Assembly: GCA_001939145.1 (NCBI GenBank) | Contig: LSRX01000057.1 | Location: 585,934 to 649,933, forward strand | DNA: 64,000 bases | Direction of reading: 5' to 3' | Source: Symbiodinium microadriaticum | Taxonomy: Eukaryota; Sar; Dinophyceae; Suessiales; Symbiodiniaceae | Shown here: piece after piece, positions 9,915 through 20,459 of the stretch | Layout of the letters: every line of letters begins with the position of its first letter | Position numbering within the stretch: the first letter of the stretch is position 1 | Program-made: the position numbers and the translations under genes | Notes under the pieces: model-generated | What the model saw: only the letters and a program-made list of their open reading frames with translations | Told to the model about the DNA's origin: nothing | The model's database searches: none

Positions 9915-10267
9915 GGCCCTGGAAGCAGAACAAGGCCACCACCATCGGCCTAAAGTTTAGGGTGTCAGCTTTCGACTGCCAGATGGTCGAAGGACCCTCC
10001 GGTGAGCAGCTTTGCAAAAGCTGGCGACAAAGGCCATGAAGTTGCCCCGGAAAGCCCCAAACCCCTAAACCCCAAACCCCTAAACCCCTTAACCCCCCCA
10101 AACCCCCAAACCCCCAAACCCAAACCTTAGAATCCCGCAGACCAGAGGCTCTTCTCTTGATCTCTTCAGCTCCGGGATCCGGCGGCTTAGGCCCTCATGA
10201 GCCCACAGGCCACACCCATCGCTCGGATACTGCCACCACTCAGCAAGAGTCGAACAGTATTTCGCTT
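9915..10267 (+). CDS. Possible two-exon stretch (9915-10001, 10131-10267)
   Basis: Segment 9915-10001 is open and ends at TCCG|GTGAGC (KATTIGLKFRVSAFDCQMVE); a TTTAGGG heptamer lies inside this frame. The next 129 nt end in CTTAG after a CCCCAAA-rich run. Segment 10131-10267 is open for 45 codons (HEPTGHTHRSDTATTQQ) up to CTT|GTATATG. The phases agree (1 and 1). Sites are good by eye, but there is no homolog to confirm it. Confidence 0.3.
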
Positions 10268-10282
10268 GTATATGTATATATA

Positions 10283-10283
10283 N
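10283..10283. other. Single ambiguous base
   Basis: An N inside a short TATATA run. Confidence 0.99.
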
Positions 10284-11239
10284 ATCCACGAAAGACCCAG
10301 ACACGCCAACCCCTCATGCGGTAGACAATTTAAGGCTGTATCCTTCGCCCACAAGCTTTAAGGTTTAGGGATTAGGGTTGAGAATTTAGGGTTTAATGCT
10401 GCCTCGTTTACCCACAAGCAATTATCTTAAACCCTTCACTTTAACCACCATGCTTCACGACTGAGGCGCCAGCGGCACTGCCCCTCGTCGGGCCAGCACT
10501 GATCGGCGACGCGGGAACTGGCACGACCATCCATCGCCAGGCCCATGCACTTTAGGGTTTGGGATTTAGGCTTTAGGGTTTAGGGACCTCCCAGACCGTC
10601 GCCTTTTCTGCAGCCGTTTTCGGCAGAGGTCCTGCGCTTGCCTCATCTACGGGCCTGATTCAGGGCCCACATTGACCCATCAGGGCCTTCTTGTTGTAGG
10701 GACATTATAAGCCGCTGTAGGTTAAAGTTAACTATACTGATCAGCTGATCTGGATAAACGGTCATACTAACAAGATTATGTTCCCAAAAATCATCGTGCA
10801 ACCTCCGAAACAAACCCCATTAGTATTTTATGGGTATTATCATCGTCTTGTTAGTATCATCGTCATCATCTCCATCATCAGAATTGCTTTCATGAGCAGT
10901 ATCAATGCTGTTGTTCTTTCTTACGTCAGCCGACCCCGCAGGAGTGAGAGGAAAGGACGTTTCTTGGGGTTGCAGTCGCTGGGTTTGGGCTGCACAAACG
11001 ACCAAAATTCAAGGGTGTAGAGAAGGTTTAAGGTTTAATGTTTAGGGTTTGTTATTAGGGTTTAAGGTTAACTAGTACGACTCCGTCTCTTCCCCGCTCT
11101 GGCAGTTTGTAAGCCTTGATTGTCCGTGCTCATGGGTATCTAGGGTACATCAAAGGTCTTTGTTCGGGGGGGCGTCTGCCTAGTGGCTTCGATCTCCCAG
11201 CTTGGGAAGTTGTCTGCGCATGGGCCAGGATTTGGTCAT

Positions 11240-12130
11240 GAAGTGCGCCAGCACGTGGGCCGGAAGCCTTTCGTTTCTCTGTGAGGGGGTCTCTTGGGGG
11301 TCTCGTCGTGGTCTTCGGGAGGTCTCCTAGCTTCTGCTGGCGGTCCGGAGTCTTCTCTGGTAGTCTCTTGGTGGTCTCCCGGTAGTTTCCCTGTGGTCTC
11401 TTGGTCTCTTCTCGGGCTCCAGTGCAACGGTGGACTTTGTTTTTGTATGCGGGAGCCATTGCCAACAGGCTTCTCATTTGTGTTTGGTGGTTTCGAGGCT
11501 TGTCATGTCACCACGGCCAAAATGCTTCCCCCCTTGTCTGGCATGTTTTTTGTACAGATGCGTGCATATAGACGTGTACAGAGTGGCTCAAACCTCACCC
11601 CCCCACTCCCACCTGACCCGGGTTTGTAGGGTTGCGGTTGCCGTGTGGGGGTGGTTTCGTTTCAGGGCGGTTTAGGCTTTAGGACATACTTGCCTAGGCT
11701 TTCCGAAGGGGGAAGCCAGGCATAGGGTTTAGGTGCCGAGGTCCCCAAATTTTAGGGGAAACCCGGCTTAGGGTTTAGGGTGCCTAGGTGCCCAGCGTAT
11801 AACATCATTTTTTGTAGGTCCCCTCATCGGGGGAAGCTGGGCTTAGGGTTTAGTTTAGTGCTAGGTTAGGTTGTTTCCCTACTCCCACCCCGAAGCATGA
11901 TGACGTCCATGGTCTAAGCCGGTCCGAGCAGAGATCGTCCATGGCCCAATGTTGATAAGGGAGGAAAGGACGCTGCAGCCCTCCGAGCGCATCATTGGCG
12001 GTCTCTGTGTGGTCTCCTGGAGGTCTCCTGCGGTCTGGCGATTGTCTTGGGTTCTGCTGGAGGTCTTCAGGTAGTCTCTTGGTGGTCTCCCGGTAGCTTG
12101 CTTGTGGTCTCCTGCCGGTCTCCTGGTGCG
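11240..12130. repeat. GGTCTC-based minisatellite, two clusters
   Basis: The clusters at about 11285-11415 and 12000-12125 consist of units such as TCTTGGTGGTCTCCCGGTAG and TCTCCTG..GGTCTCC. Sequence between them is unique. On the minus strand the repeats translate to degenerate TTGRPPGDHQETT-like units, but I see no sign that they are translated. Confidence 0.6.
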
Positions 12131-12164
12131 CTGTTGTGGTGCCGAGTTTATTCCTGAACGATTT

Positions 12165-12296
12165 GTTGTAGTGGTGGTGGTGGTGGTGGTGGTGGTAGTA
12201 GTAGTAGTAGTAGCAGCAGCAGCGGCAGCAGGAATAGTAGTAGTAGTAGTAGTAGTAGTAGTCGTCGTCGTCGTCGTCGTCGTAGTAGTAGTAGTA
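12165..12296. repeat. Trinucleotide microsatellite (GTG/GTA/GCA/GTC)n
   Basis: About 130 bp of interrupted trinucleotide repeats. It opens long low-complexity frames on both strands (Val, Thr or Leu runs), which I treat as artefacts. Confidence 0.95.
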
Positions 12297-12669
12297 AACC
12301 TTTTAACGTAACCCGTCCAACACGCCGCCAGGGTCGGCGGATAATCACGAAAACGATCATTGCGAGAATTTGCTAGACTTCTGGCTTCTTCTGTTTTCAG
12401 TAGCATGATTTGTATGGCCCTTGTTTTATGTTGCAGTCCAGTCACGAGCACTGGTGAATTTTGCCGTCGGGTTATGAAAATATGTACCAAGCAGCTGGCT
12501 GCATTGAGTTGGTTAAGCTTCCGCTCTGGGACTACAGCTGAAGATGCTGTAATGATGGTGGCTAGATGAACATGCACGTCTCCTTTCGACACACAGAGAA
12601 CGGATGCGCTTCGATTCGAACAGCTGCAGACTGATGTTGACTTGGGTTTCGAGCTGTTTGGCTTTTAAT

Positions 12670-12768
12670 ACAGGGGCCTTAATAATTAGAATAGGGGTTT
12701 GGGGTATACTACTATAATTATAATAAGGAACCCCCAAAACACTATTCTACTTATTAGGGCCCCTACAT
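12670..12768 (+). mobile_element. M3 inverted-repeat element, best copy
   Basis: It begins CAGGGGCCTTAATAATTAG then AATAGGGG, and ends CACTATTCTACTTATTAGG then GCCCCTACA. The ends are about 28-bp imperfect inverted repeats and the centre is AT-rich. Size about 98 bp, with no coding capacity. Confidence 0.7.
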
Positions 12769-12990
12769 TACATGATCATGCTGTGGTGTTCAGGGTGTGC
12801 CTCGCCCCTGCAGGCTGTTGCGGCGGTGGCCTGAGCTCAGGAAGGTAGTTCTGAAACTACACCGCTGGTGACGCTCCAGCCCGTGCCGCATAAGGTCACT
12901 TAACACTCCTGTTGCAGAGACCCTCTTTCAGAAATAAAGGCACATCTGGAAACGGTTGCATCTATCCGTAATTGCCACCTTCCAAGCACT

Positions 12991-13034
12991 GTATATATAT
13001 ATATATATATAATATACATATATATATATATACA
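12991..13034. repeat. (TA)n microsatellite
   Basis: An interrupted TA run of about 44 bp. Confidence 0.95.
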
Positions 13035-13164
13035 CACCGAGAAACCCAACTGGAGGGCTGAGAAGGCGATCACCCTTCCGGACTCAGGCGGGCATGTGGT
13101 AGCCATGAGATAACCCAAAACACTAAGCCCCAAGTTTAGAGGCTCTGTGGTTACCTTAGACATC

Positions 13165-13260
13165 CCTAGACCTTAAATCCTAAACCCTGAGCCCTGAACC
13201 CTAAACTCTAGACTCTAAACCCTGCATGAACCCTAAACCCTAAATCCTAAACCCTGGCGC
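13165..13260. repeat. CCCTAAA-type telomere-like block
   Basis: CCCTGAACCCTAAACTCTAG-type degenerate units. TTTAGGG-orientated runs follow at 13360-13390 and 13471-13498. Confidence 0.8.
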
Positions 13261-13393
13261 CTTTAGGTTTGATTCGAGGCGCAGACTTGAGACCACTAGG
13301 CTTCAGAGCTCGATGTTCCAAGGCCGCCCCCAAACCCCAAAATCCTCAACCCAAACTGTTTATGGTTCAGGGTTTAGGGTTTAGGGAAGTAAG

Positions 13394-13994
13394 CCCCAAA
13401 ATCGTAGACCCCGCCTCAGCCCAAACGGAGCTAACCCCTCGACCCTCAACATACGGCCTGGCAGCAGAAGGTTTAGGGTTTAGGGGTTTAGGGTTTAGGG
13501 TACGTGGACACTACCCAGTCTCTGCAACAGATCGTTGAATCCAGGCAGAGCCTGCTTGCAAATCGTTTAACACGGAGCCCTGGTCAACAGACTTTAGATG
13601 TAAAGAGCTTCAGAGTATTTAGTAGCTGAATTACTACACTTTTAACTTCTTGGGATAGTATGATCCCTTATAGAACTGAAAGTGTACACTTTTCTATGCT
13701 TATGAGCTCAGCAACTAGGGGTACGGGGAACAGAGCTGGTTCCAGCTTCGGGATTCAGGAGTGGGGAGGTTCACGTAGTGAAGTGTCATCCTAGGCTGTT
13801 ATGTTGGTGCGACAGCGAGTTCGTTGCAAGGTGATTAACCTGGGGCATACACACGAAATTCGAACATATAACGTTCCTTGTACAGCTGCTCGTGAACACA
13901 ACCAGAGATACACTAATTACAGGTCTAGACATGCACCGGAGTCGCTGTAATGCATCTGCACATGCATGCATGTTTGCCGGTGTCCAATCGTGAG
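13394..13994 (+). CDS. Possible chain of small exons around an M2 element
   Basis: A frame can be threaded through 13394-13470, 13499-13621, 13719-13774, 13795-13830 and 13886 onward with agreeing phases and GT...AG at every gap. Peptides include AQTELTPRPSTYGLAAE, IVESRQSLLANRLTRSPGQQ and LLVNTTRDTLITGLDMHRSR. The gaps are 28 nt (pure TTTAGGG repeats), 97 nt (M2 copy d), 20 nt and 55 nt. The 20- and 28-nt gaps would be exceptionally short introns, so either the threading is chance or splicing here is unusual. No family is recognised. Confidence 0.28.
13618..13718 (+). mobile_element. M2 inverted-repeat element, copy d
   Basis: TTTAGTAGCTGAATTACTAC at the left, ATGAGCTCAGCAACTAG at the right, with the core CTTGGGATAGTATGATCCC and AAGTGTACACTTTTC. 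Same layout as copies c and e. Confidence 0.7.
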
Positions 13995-14267
13995 AGAAGA
14001 CATGGTGCCGCAAGATTCTGTTCTGCAAACGACACATGCGAAGTCATCCGTAGTTGTGCGGCAGTGGGAATTGTTGTGGTTCTCATGTCTTGCTATCCGG
14101 CTCCCATGATGGAGATGCAAAGCTTCCGCTAAGATGCACAAGTCCTAGCTACTAGTTGAAACCCATGTTGCTATGTCGTCTACTGAAATCGGCCCATCAA
14201 CCTAACAACTTGTCCCACGCTCCTAAGCACACTACAGCCCATCGAACGTGTAAGCCGAGCAAGTACT

Positions 14268-14352
14268 AAACCCTAAACCCTGAACCTGAAACCCTAAACC
14301 CCAAACCCCAAACCCGAAACCCTAAACCCTAAACCCTAACCCCTAAACCCTA
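14268..14352. repeat. CCCTAAA-type telomere-like block
   Basis: Near-regular CCCTAAA and CCCCAAA units on the plus strand. Confidence 0.85.
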
Positions 14353-14427
14353 ATATTGTGTTCCCATATGCCCAAGACCCGAGGCCTGGTCCTCGACGCT
14401 TTGTTGCCTTGTTTACGATTTGCCTGG

Positions 14428-14511
14428 ACCCCAAAGAACCTACCCTTTTTTAGGGATCCTGACTATGGCGGATTCTCTATATGAGCCCATAAGAGGTAGG
14501 TTCTTTGGGGT
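14428..14511. mobile_element. M5 fold-back with perfect 17-bp inverted ends
   Basis: ACCCCAAAGAACCTACC at the left is exactly the reverse complement of GGTAGGTTCTTTGGGGT at the right. The total is 84 bp with a 50-bp unique centre. A degenerate relative of the left end (CCCTGAAGAACCTACC) occurs near 4707. No target duplication is seen. Confidence 0.6.
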
Positions 14512-14555
14512 TAAGGTAGGGTTTAGGGTTTAGCCCTCATCGGGACTTTTTGTAG

Positions 14556-14750
14556 CAACTGGCGCTTAGGGTTCGGGCACCTTCTTGGAGAGCAGCCTCG
14601 CAGAAAGATTTGAGGATTTTGGCTCAAGGAGTTCAGATTGTTTCAGGCACTGACAGGGGCTCCCATATTCGAAAAGGGCCCAAGTTTGTTCTTGATTTCT
14701 CTACTTGGGCCCTGAAGATAGCATCCAGCACAAAATGTCGTGGCCTTTGA
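14556..14750 (+). CDS. Possible 64-codon exon
   Basis: After TTTTTGTAG a frame stays open for 64 codons to a TGA (AASQKDLRILAQGVQIVSG; GPKFVLDFSTWALKIASS). A second frame (14705-14899) overlaps its end and is also open. No family match by eye. Openness of this length alone is not proof. Confidence 0.27.
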   Translation, partial: QLALRVRAPSWRAASQKDLRILAQGVQIVSGTDRGSHIRKGPKFVLDFSTWALKIASSTKCRGL

Positions 14751-15158
14751 CCCCTTCAGTAAACGAAAACCTACCGACTGTATCCCCTAAAGCAGTAAGA
14801 TCCTCCAAACCCTGGAAGCGGCAAACATTAGAATCCCCAGCCCGATCATTCGATGGCCCGCCTAGCTCGAAATCTCTTAACCCTAAGTCAGACCATTGAA
14901 GCCTCTGTATTAACACCGAAAAACCGCACAGAAACTCCATACGGCCGTCACAAACCCATCCTAACCCCAATGAACTAAAACCCTAACCGCCCCACTGTAA
15001 CCTGTAACTACGTAAAACCGTATATGCCCATATACCTACACAACCTTTAATGTATAAACCCTCAATTAAACTCCAAAATCCACTGTACTCGGACCTGTCC
15101 CTGAACCCTAGACCCGAAACTTGTTTACCCTAAAGCTTTATACAGCCTCGAATATACC

Positions 15159-15268
15159 CTTAGTAGCTGAACGGCTGCACCTCAGACCTTTTGGGATAAT
15201 TACAATCCCTAATAACACTGACAATGTACACTTTTTTTTTGGGGCTTATGAACTCAAAACCTAATAAG
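15159..15268 (+). mobile_element. M2 inverted-repeat element, copy e
   Basis: CTTAGTAGCTGAACGGCTGC at the left, GAACTCAAAACCTAATAAG at the right (diverged), core CTTTTGGGATAATTACAATC, and a T-rich inner run. GT at 15163 and AAG at 15268 would excise it, joining two open frames in phase 1. Confidence 0.6.
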
Positions 15269-15384
15269 TATCCCAACCCCATGGCAATCGAATCATTTTT
15301 TTGGCACCCTCTTGGAACGAACTCTTGGCCGCAGCTCGGGGGTTTTCGCCTGCGTTGGAGCCGGCTGCCGATACAGCTTTCTGA

Positions 15385-16440
15385 GAACTGAACTTTAGGG
15401 TTTAGGGTTTAGGGTGTGGTGTTTAGGGTTCTTTTGGCATAACTGATCATCAAAGCGGTTTGATTGAACCCTGTTGGGGTTCTAGAACTTTTCTGCGGGC
15501 TTGAAGGTAGCTGCGTCGGGTCTTGTAAGATGTATAGGGCTAAAGGGTTTAGTGAGTTTAGTGATAGCTGAAGGGTTCCAGTGTTTAGAGCCTATAGTTT
15601 GGAGTGTATCTGTGTGGTGTATGCTACGGTTTCGCCATTGTTGCGTTTGATCGTCTTTGCATTGCCGCCGTCGCCGCTGTTGCTACCGTTCGTCAGCCTA
15701 CATGTTCTTTGCGAGAAGAGGCCCTAATCCAACGAGACAGTGACTCTCCAGAGGTGTGTGCGTGTGTGTGTGACAGTGCGCACAAAATGGCAAGCGGGAG
15801 CCAATAGCAGCACAACCCTAATCCTTTCCTGTAGGCCTACCTCTTTTCAGGATGCCTGGTTTTATACCCTAAGACAAGGTGGAGGGTATGAGGATGTATG
15901 AGGCTGCAGGTAAACCCTAAAAACACCACATCTGAACGCCGTGCCCACGGCTCGCCCTAGAGTGAACCCCGGAAAGTTGGAACACAGGTTAAGGGGGATT
16001 ACCTCTTTCTATTTTCACGGCATGAGGATAATCATGATCCAACTCTGTGGCTTCTTATATACGCCCAAAGCACCCAACCTACTGTAGGACCTGGTGCGCT
16101 CGAACGGCAGATCGATGCTTCGGTGAGTTCGATTTAGGAAGTGGGGTGGGCTGCCTGTATGGCCGTTGGCACTCTTCAACTTGCATCTGCAGCTGTGTGT
16201 AAAGGAGTTCATCTCGACGGTTTGATGAACAGGTGGCATAGAGGGACAACGCGTAGCTAAGGCATGATATGCACACAGGTGGGAAGCACAGAGAAACAGT
16301 CGCACACTGTTGTAACATACATCGTTGTGGTACATGATAGTCGTTCACCTGTGTCGTCATGGATGCATCGGAGTTCAATGCCGGCTGGTTGGGCTTGGGC
16401 AGGAGACTGGTTAGGGCAGGGCGGGAAGCGGAAAGGCTGA
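15385..16440. other. No supported gene
   Basis: A short TTTAGGG run (15390-15415) precedes mostly unique sequence. Open frames of 60-106 codons exist on both strands, overlap one another and show no recognisable product. Confidence 0.5.
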
Positions 16441-16469
16441 GACTTTTGGAGAAGGGGGTCTTCTGGCAT

Positions 16470-16612
16470 CACAGTTTTCCATATTTTCCATATTGTTTTC
16501 ATAGTTTTTCCAGATTTTCCATCCTGTGAAATATAGCGAAAATATGGAACTCATATGGAAAACAATATCTGAAAAATATTTGGAATATGAAAAACGGAAA
16601 CGCTGAGAAGAA
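16470..16612. repeat. Imperfect fold-back rich in TTTTCCATA/TATGGAAAA
   Basis: TTTTCCATATTTTCCATATT near 16480 faces ATATGGAAAACAATATCTGA and GGAATATGAAAAACGGAAA near 16551-16605, giving an AT-rich hairpin. A related TTTTCCATACTTTCCAAC motif recurs near 17030. Confidence 0.5.
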
Positions 16613-16619
16613 CAAGCAA

Positions 16620-19570
16620 AACATTCATTGGCATGGAAAACGCGCAAAACGTCTGGAAACCGGGTGCATCCCCGCCCTTGCATGGTCGTTCCAAAGGGCT
16701 CAGCGAGTAGCAGAGAGGCATGAAGCCCGGGGGTGTCGCCCAGCAATTTTCGGGTGGAGGGCTTCGGATCTCGGCCTAGCTCCCCATCCCAAGTCCGCTG
16801 CGGCATCGCGGTGGTTTAGGAACCGCTCTCTTACAAGAGCTTCCTCCTTCTGACTTCAGGCGATCGGTTACATCATTTTTGGGTGCCTTGCAAAGCACAA
16901 ACGGAGTTGAAATCGTGCAGCTGTTGGTCTGCCGAAGTGTTCCACACGCCGTCGTTGCAGCGAGGCTAGTCTGAAGCCAAAGCGTATTGATGAGAGTAAC
17001 CCTCAAATCCAAGCAGAATTCAGGCATATTTTCCATACTTTCCAACATCTTCCGCTTCATACATTTATGCCAAATTATTTCCATAAAAACAATAAACCCT
17101 GAATCAGGATCCTGGTTGGGATTCGGTTGGGATCACCGCGTCTTAGTAGTATATAAGTTGGACTTGCCAGTGGGACTGCTCCCTACTTTGCATGCTGCAC
17201 AGAGTCATGATGCACCCGGATCCTCAAGGTGGTGGGGTTGCTGTCGATATCAACATCACAGTAGTGGCTTCTCCGCATTGGCTGCTTAATTCGGACTGGA
17301 ACACGGGAGCCTGTGATAGCACTTTCGGCATCCGGTGAGACGTGCGTTGGCGGTCTACCTGAGTCGCAAAGATCCTTTTCGCGTTCATCTTATAGACTTG
17401 CATTTTATAGACGCCTGCCAGGCTCAATGAAAAGGACAAGGTGTCTGATTCAGTTTAGCTTCAGGTTCCATAACTCTTACGAAGCGGTGTGATTCAATTT
17501 AGCTTGAAGTTCCATAATTCTTGCGGTTACCTATATTGAATATATTGTCTCCGTAGTAGTTCATTCACTTTGCTAGCCAACTGTGCAGCTAGCACGAGTA
17601 ACCACAAAGAGGGACTGTGCTGGAGACGATAGGTTCTCTCGGCCTTACCTGTGGTTGCCGGGATGAGATTTCCAGGTCGTTTAGGTTTCGGGCCTGCGGC
17701 GACACTCCTCCAGCGATATGTGTCTATCCTCAAACCCTCGGATGACTGACAGTTGGGCCCAAACCCTGAACCTTAATCCTTGCACGAGGTTGTGATGAGT
17801 GAGGGCTGGGCCGTGTTGGGCATTCGCAGCCTATGGCTCAAACGAGCTGGCTGTTGACCCAACCAGCCCCGGCTCAGGGCTTTGTTAGGACCAGTAAATG
17901 TATCGGATGGGTCAGGCTTTCGTCTGATTCAGCATCGACCTCAAGCAATCTCAACACAATCGAAGGCGCTTATTCGATGCTTAACGCATATCCATTGTAT
18001 GATGTAATTAGTAGTGTCAATCGACGAATCTAGTCTCCTTTACATATGCACGCACGAATCTACCATGTACCTTGGAGAAATTCCCTCATTTTACGGACTT
18101 TGCTAGCTCTCACTAGTTTGCGGGGCCACTCCCGTCTGTGAGTGCAAATGTGTGCCGATGCTCCACGTTTTCGTTGCCACACCGTGGGCGGCGTCCCCAC
18201 TTCCACTTCCAAGGCGGCCCACCCTCACACGAGGCGGGCAAAACCCTTCTGTAACCCTAAGCCATCTTAAACCCGAAGTGAAAGTAGGGGTCTGTCTCCA
18301 GCACTCCCGAGGCATCCAATCCATGCTTATATGGACAGAACACCTCCGCACCGAACACCAGAAAACCCCTGACTTAGGGGTTAGGGTTGAGGTTTAAGGT
18401 TTGGGGTTTTGGGGGTGGGGGTTGAGGGTTTAGGGGTTTAGGGGTTCAAGGCTTTGGGTTTAGAGCAAGAGACCCCATGTGGTTTGGGATTTCTCTCGGC
18501 TTGTTACAGGCTAACCTTCCCCCGAAACCCTTATACCCTAGACCGTAGGAGTGGATCCTCATGATAGTCCCTTCAGGTCCCATCGTAGTAGTCCCTAAAG
18601 GTCCTTTCCCGCATTCCCTACACAGAACGAGGGAGCTTCTCGTGGACATCCCTATTGCCCTTCGTAGCTCCGGGTGACAGCCGTCCTCTCTGACTGGCTC
18701 ACGTTTGGAATTGAGGCTTCAGGGTTTGAGGGTTTAGGGCTCATGGATTTAGGATGTCAGTCGGCTTTGGGTTTCATCTAGGGTGAAGTGATGGCAAATC
18801 TCACACGGATCGCCCCTGCTACAGGGCAAGCGCATGCCTGGGGCCGCAGCCGCCTAGCTCACAAAGAGCCCAGTACCACTCAATTAAGGAAGCTAGTTCA
18901 AGTCGCAATGTGAAGCACCTTGTAATTCAAGGTATGTGCCATAATGAATAGGTGTTGGGCTCAAGCAAGGCACCTAAAGTGAAATCTAGCCGCATGCGAG
19001 TTTGGAAGATAGGGGAAGTCAGCTTAAATAGCCAGCGGCTTCTTTTGTTGGTCTCTAAATACGGCAACGCCCCTTTCCGAGATGTTTAGGATAGTTGGCA
19101 TCATGCCGGCTCTCAAACCACGATGGATCCCTAGCATCCAACACCCCTTACTTCGGACTATACCTAGAATCGGAACTTTGATCTCCCTGTTAACGTACCA
19201 AACAGCGGGGATAGAGTTCTTTGGGCTTAGAGGGTTTGAAGTTTAGGGTTTAAGGTTTGGGGTTTAGGGTTTTCTTTTTGGGTAAGGGCATTTGGGCTTG
19301 AATGGTCATACTCGAACCCACTTGGGTCTTTCGAGTCTTCAACCCTGAGCCTCGAACCTTGAACCCGAAACCCCACACCCTAAGCAATTTTTGTTGGAGA
19401 GAAGCTTGTGGCTAGCAGCCGCCCACCAGCAAACCGAGGCTGACCTAGCGAAGTCCTTCCTCTGGCCCAGGAGAAATTCAGAAAACCGGAAGGTGGGAGG
19501 GAAGAATTGTTAGCGTTTGGGGTTATGGGCGGTAGGATTTCACGTTGCAGGGCTATGGCTTTCGAATGGG
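16620..19570. other. Unique and telomere-like sequence, no supported gene
   Basis: Patches of unique sequence with overlapping open frames on both strands, plus TTTAGGG runs near 18370-18450 and 19230-19275. I see no recognisable protein, no repeated structure and no RNA gene. Confidence 0.45.
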
Positions 19571-19571
19571 G

Positions 19572-19625
19572 NNNNNNNNNNNNNNNNNNNNNNNNNNNNN
19601 NNNNNNNNNNNNNNNNNNNNNNNNN
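19572..19625. other. Assembly gap (54 N)
   Basis: Run of N directly abutting a TA/TATG microsatellite, so the gap probably hides more of the repeat. Confidence 0.99.
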
Positions 19626-19707
19626 TATATATATATATATATATGTATGTATGTGTGTATGTGTGTATGTATGTATGTATGTATGTATGTATGTATGTAT
19701 GTATGTA
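19626..19707. repeat. (TA)n then (TATG)n microsatellite
   Basis: TATATA changing into GTATGTATGTAT. The long open frames reported across it are low-complexity artefacts. Confidence 0.95.
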
Positions 19708-19979
19708 CGTATCAGTACAAGTCTCCTTACAGATAAGTGTATCCGTACATTCCATTGCATGATGCATAAGATGCAGCGAAGTGTAGATAGGGATTCCGCA
19801 TTGGGGTATTGCAACATTCAGATTTGATAGGTCCCCAAGCACACGTAGAACACGCAAAGCACCCCATAAACGAACCCTGGAAGCGGAAACCATTTGTTGA
19901 CTGGAGCCCAAGAGCCCTAACCCCTAGGTAGCTGGAACCCAAGGGTTAGCCCTGGGCCCCAATTAAACCCAAGGGTTAG

Positions 19980-20066
19980 ATGCAGGAGCCGGAGCCACGC
20001 CCGGAAGCATCCCCGGCCACCCGGGCGAGCCTGCAGCTGGCTGAATTGGATCTTAAACAGATCTTC
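19980..20066 (+). CDS. Coiled-coil gene, exon 1 (or first visible exon)
   Basis: ATG directly after an AG (GGGTTAG) opens a frame of 29 codons, MQEPEPRPEASPATRASLQL then AELDLKQIF, ending in phase 0 before GTTTCAGGG. It joins in frame to 20181-20330 and 20460-20603. The residue mix (Glu, Pro, Ala, Leu, no Cys or Trp) is not that of random translation. The ATG may be internal if upstream exons were missed. Function unknown. Confidence 0.45.
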
Positions 20067-20180
20067 GTTTCAGGGCTTAGTGGTTTTTTGGGGGGGTTTG
20101 GGGTTTAGGGCTTGTAAGAGCTTAGGATCCGAATCTGGGATCCCATTAGGGCTATGTGGGCTTCAAGCTTTACGGTGTAG

Positions 20181-20330
20181 AATGAAGGGTTAGAGATCAG
20201 ACAGAAGGAGATGACAGTATTCATGAAGCAGCAGCAGGAGGCAGCAGGCTTAGACCAGACTCTGGAGCGAGAAGGCCTGGAGGCAATGACTGAGAAGAAA
20301 GCCATCACCAAACAGCAAAGCCTTTTTAGG
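20181..20330 (+). CDS. Coiled-coil gene, exon 2
   Basis: A 50-codon exon between GTGTAG and AGG|GTTTAGGGTTTAGGG, in phase 0 at both ends. The peptide (EIRQKEMTVFMKQQQEAAGL; LEREGLEAMTEKKAITKQQ) is dominated by Glu, Lys, Gln, Ala and Leu, typical of an alpha-helical coiled coil. The donor GT is supplied by a telomere-like TTTAGGG run, so here that repeat appears to sit at the start of an intron. No known family is recognised. It is the clearest coding sequence of the first 21 kb. Confidence 0.55.
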
Positions 20331-20459
20331 GTTTAGGGTTTAGGGTAGCCGGGCACCTGGGCTGATGGGTTTGGATTTTAACTACAATACTACGTTGTCT
20401 TTGTGATAGTTTTTGTTTGCTGCTTCTTTTTGCATATTTTTGAACCGACCACAGTACAG

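Noticed and set aside
11879-12592. 237-codon minus-strand frame with long Thr runs
   Set aside because: The length comes from the trinucleotide microsatellite and the GGTCTC minisatellite; the ends are not recognisable protein.
14616-14628. ATTTTGGCTCAAG, identical to the last 13 bases of the dinoflagellate spliced leader
   Set aside because: The preceding bases do not match the leader, no donor follows, and the segment lies inside a 64-codon open frame. Probably chance, although worth remembering.
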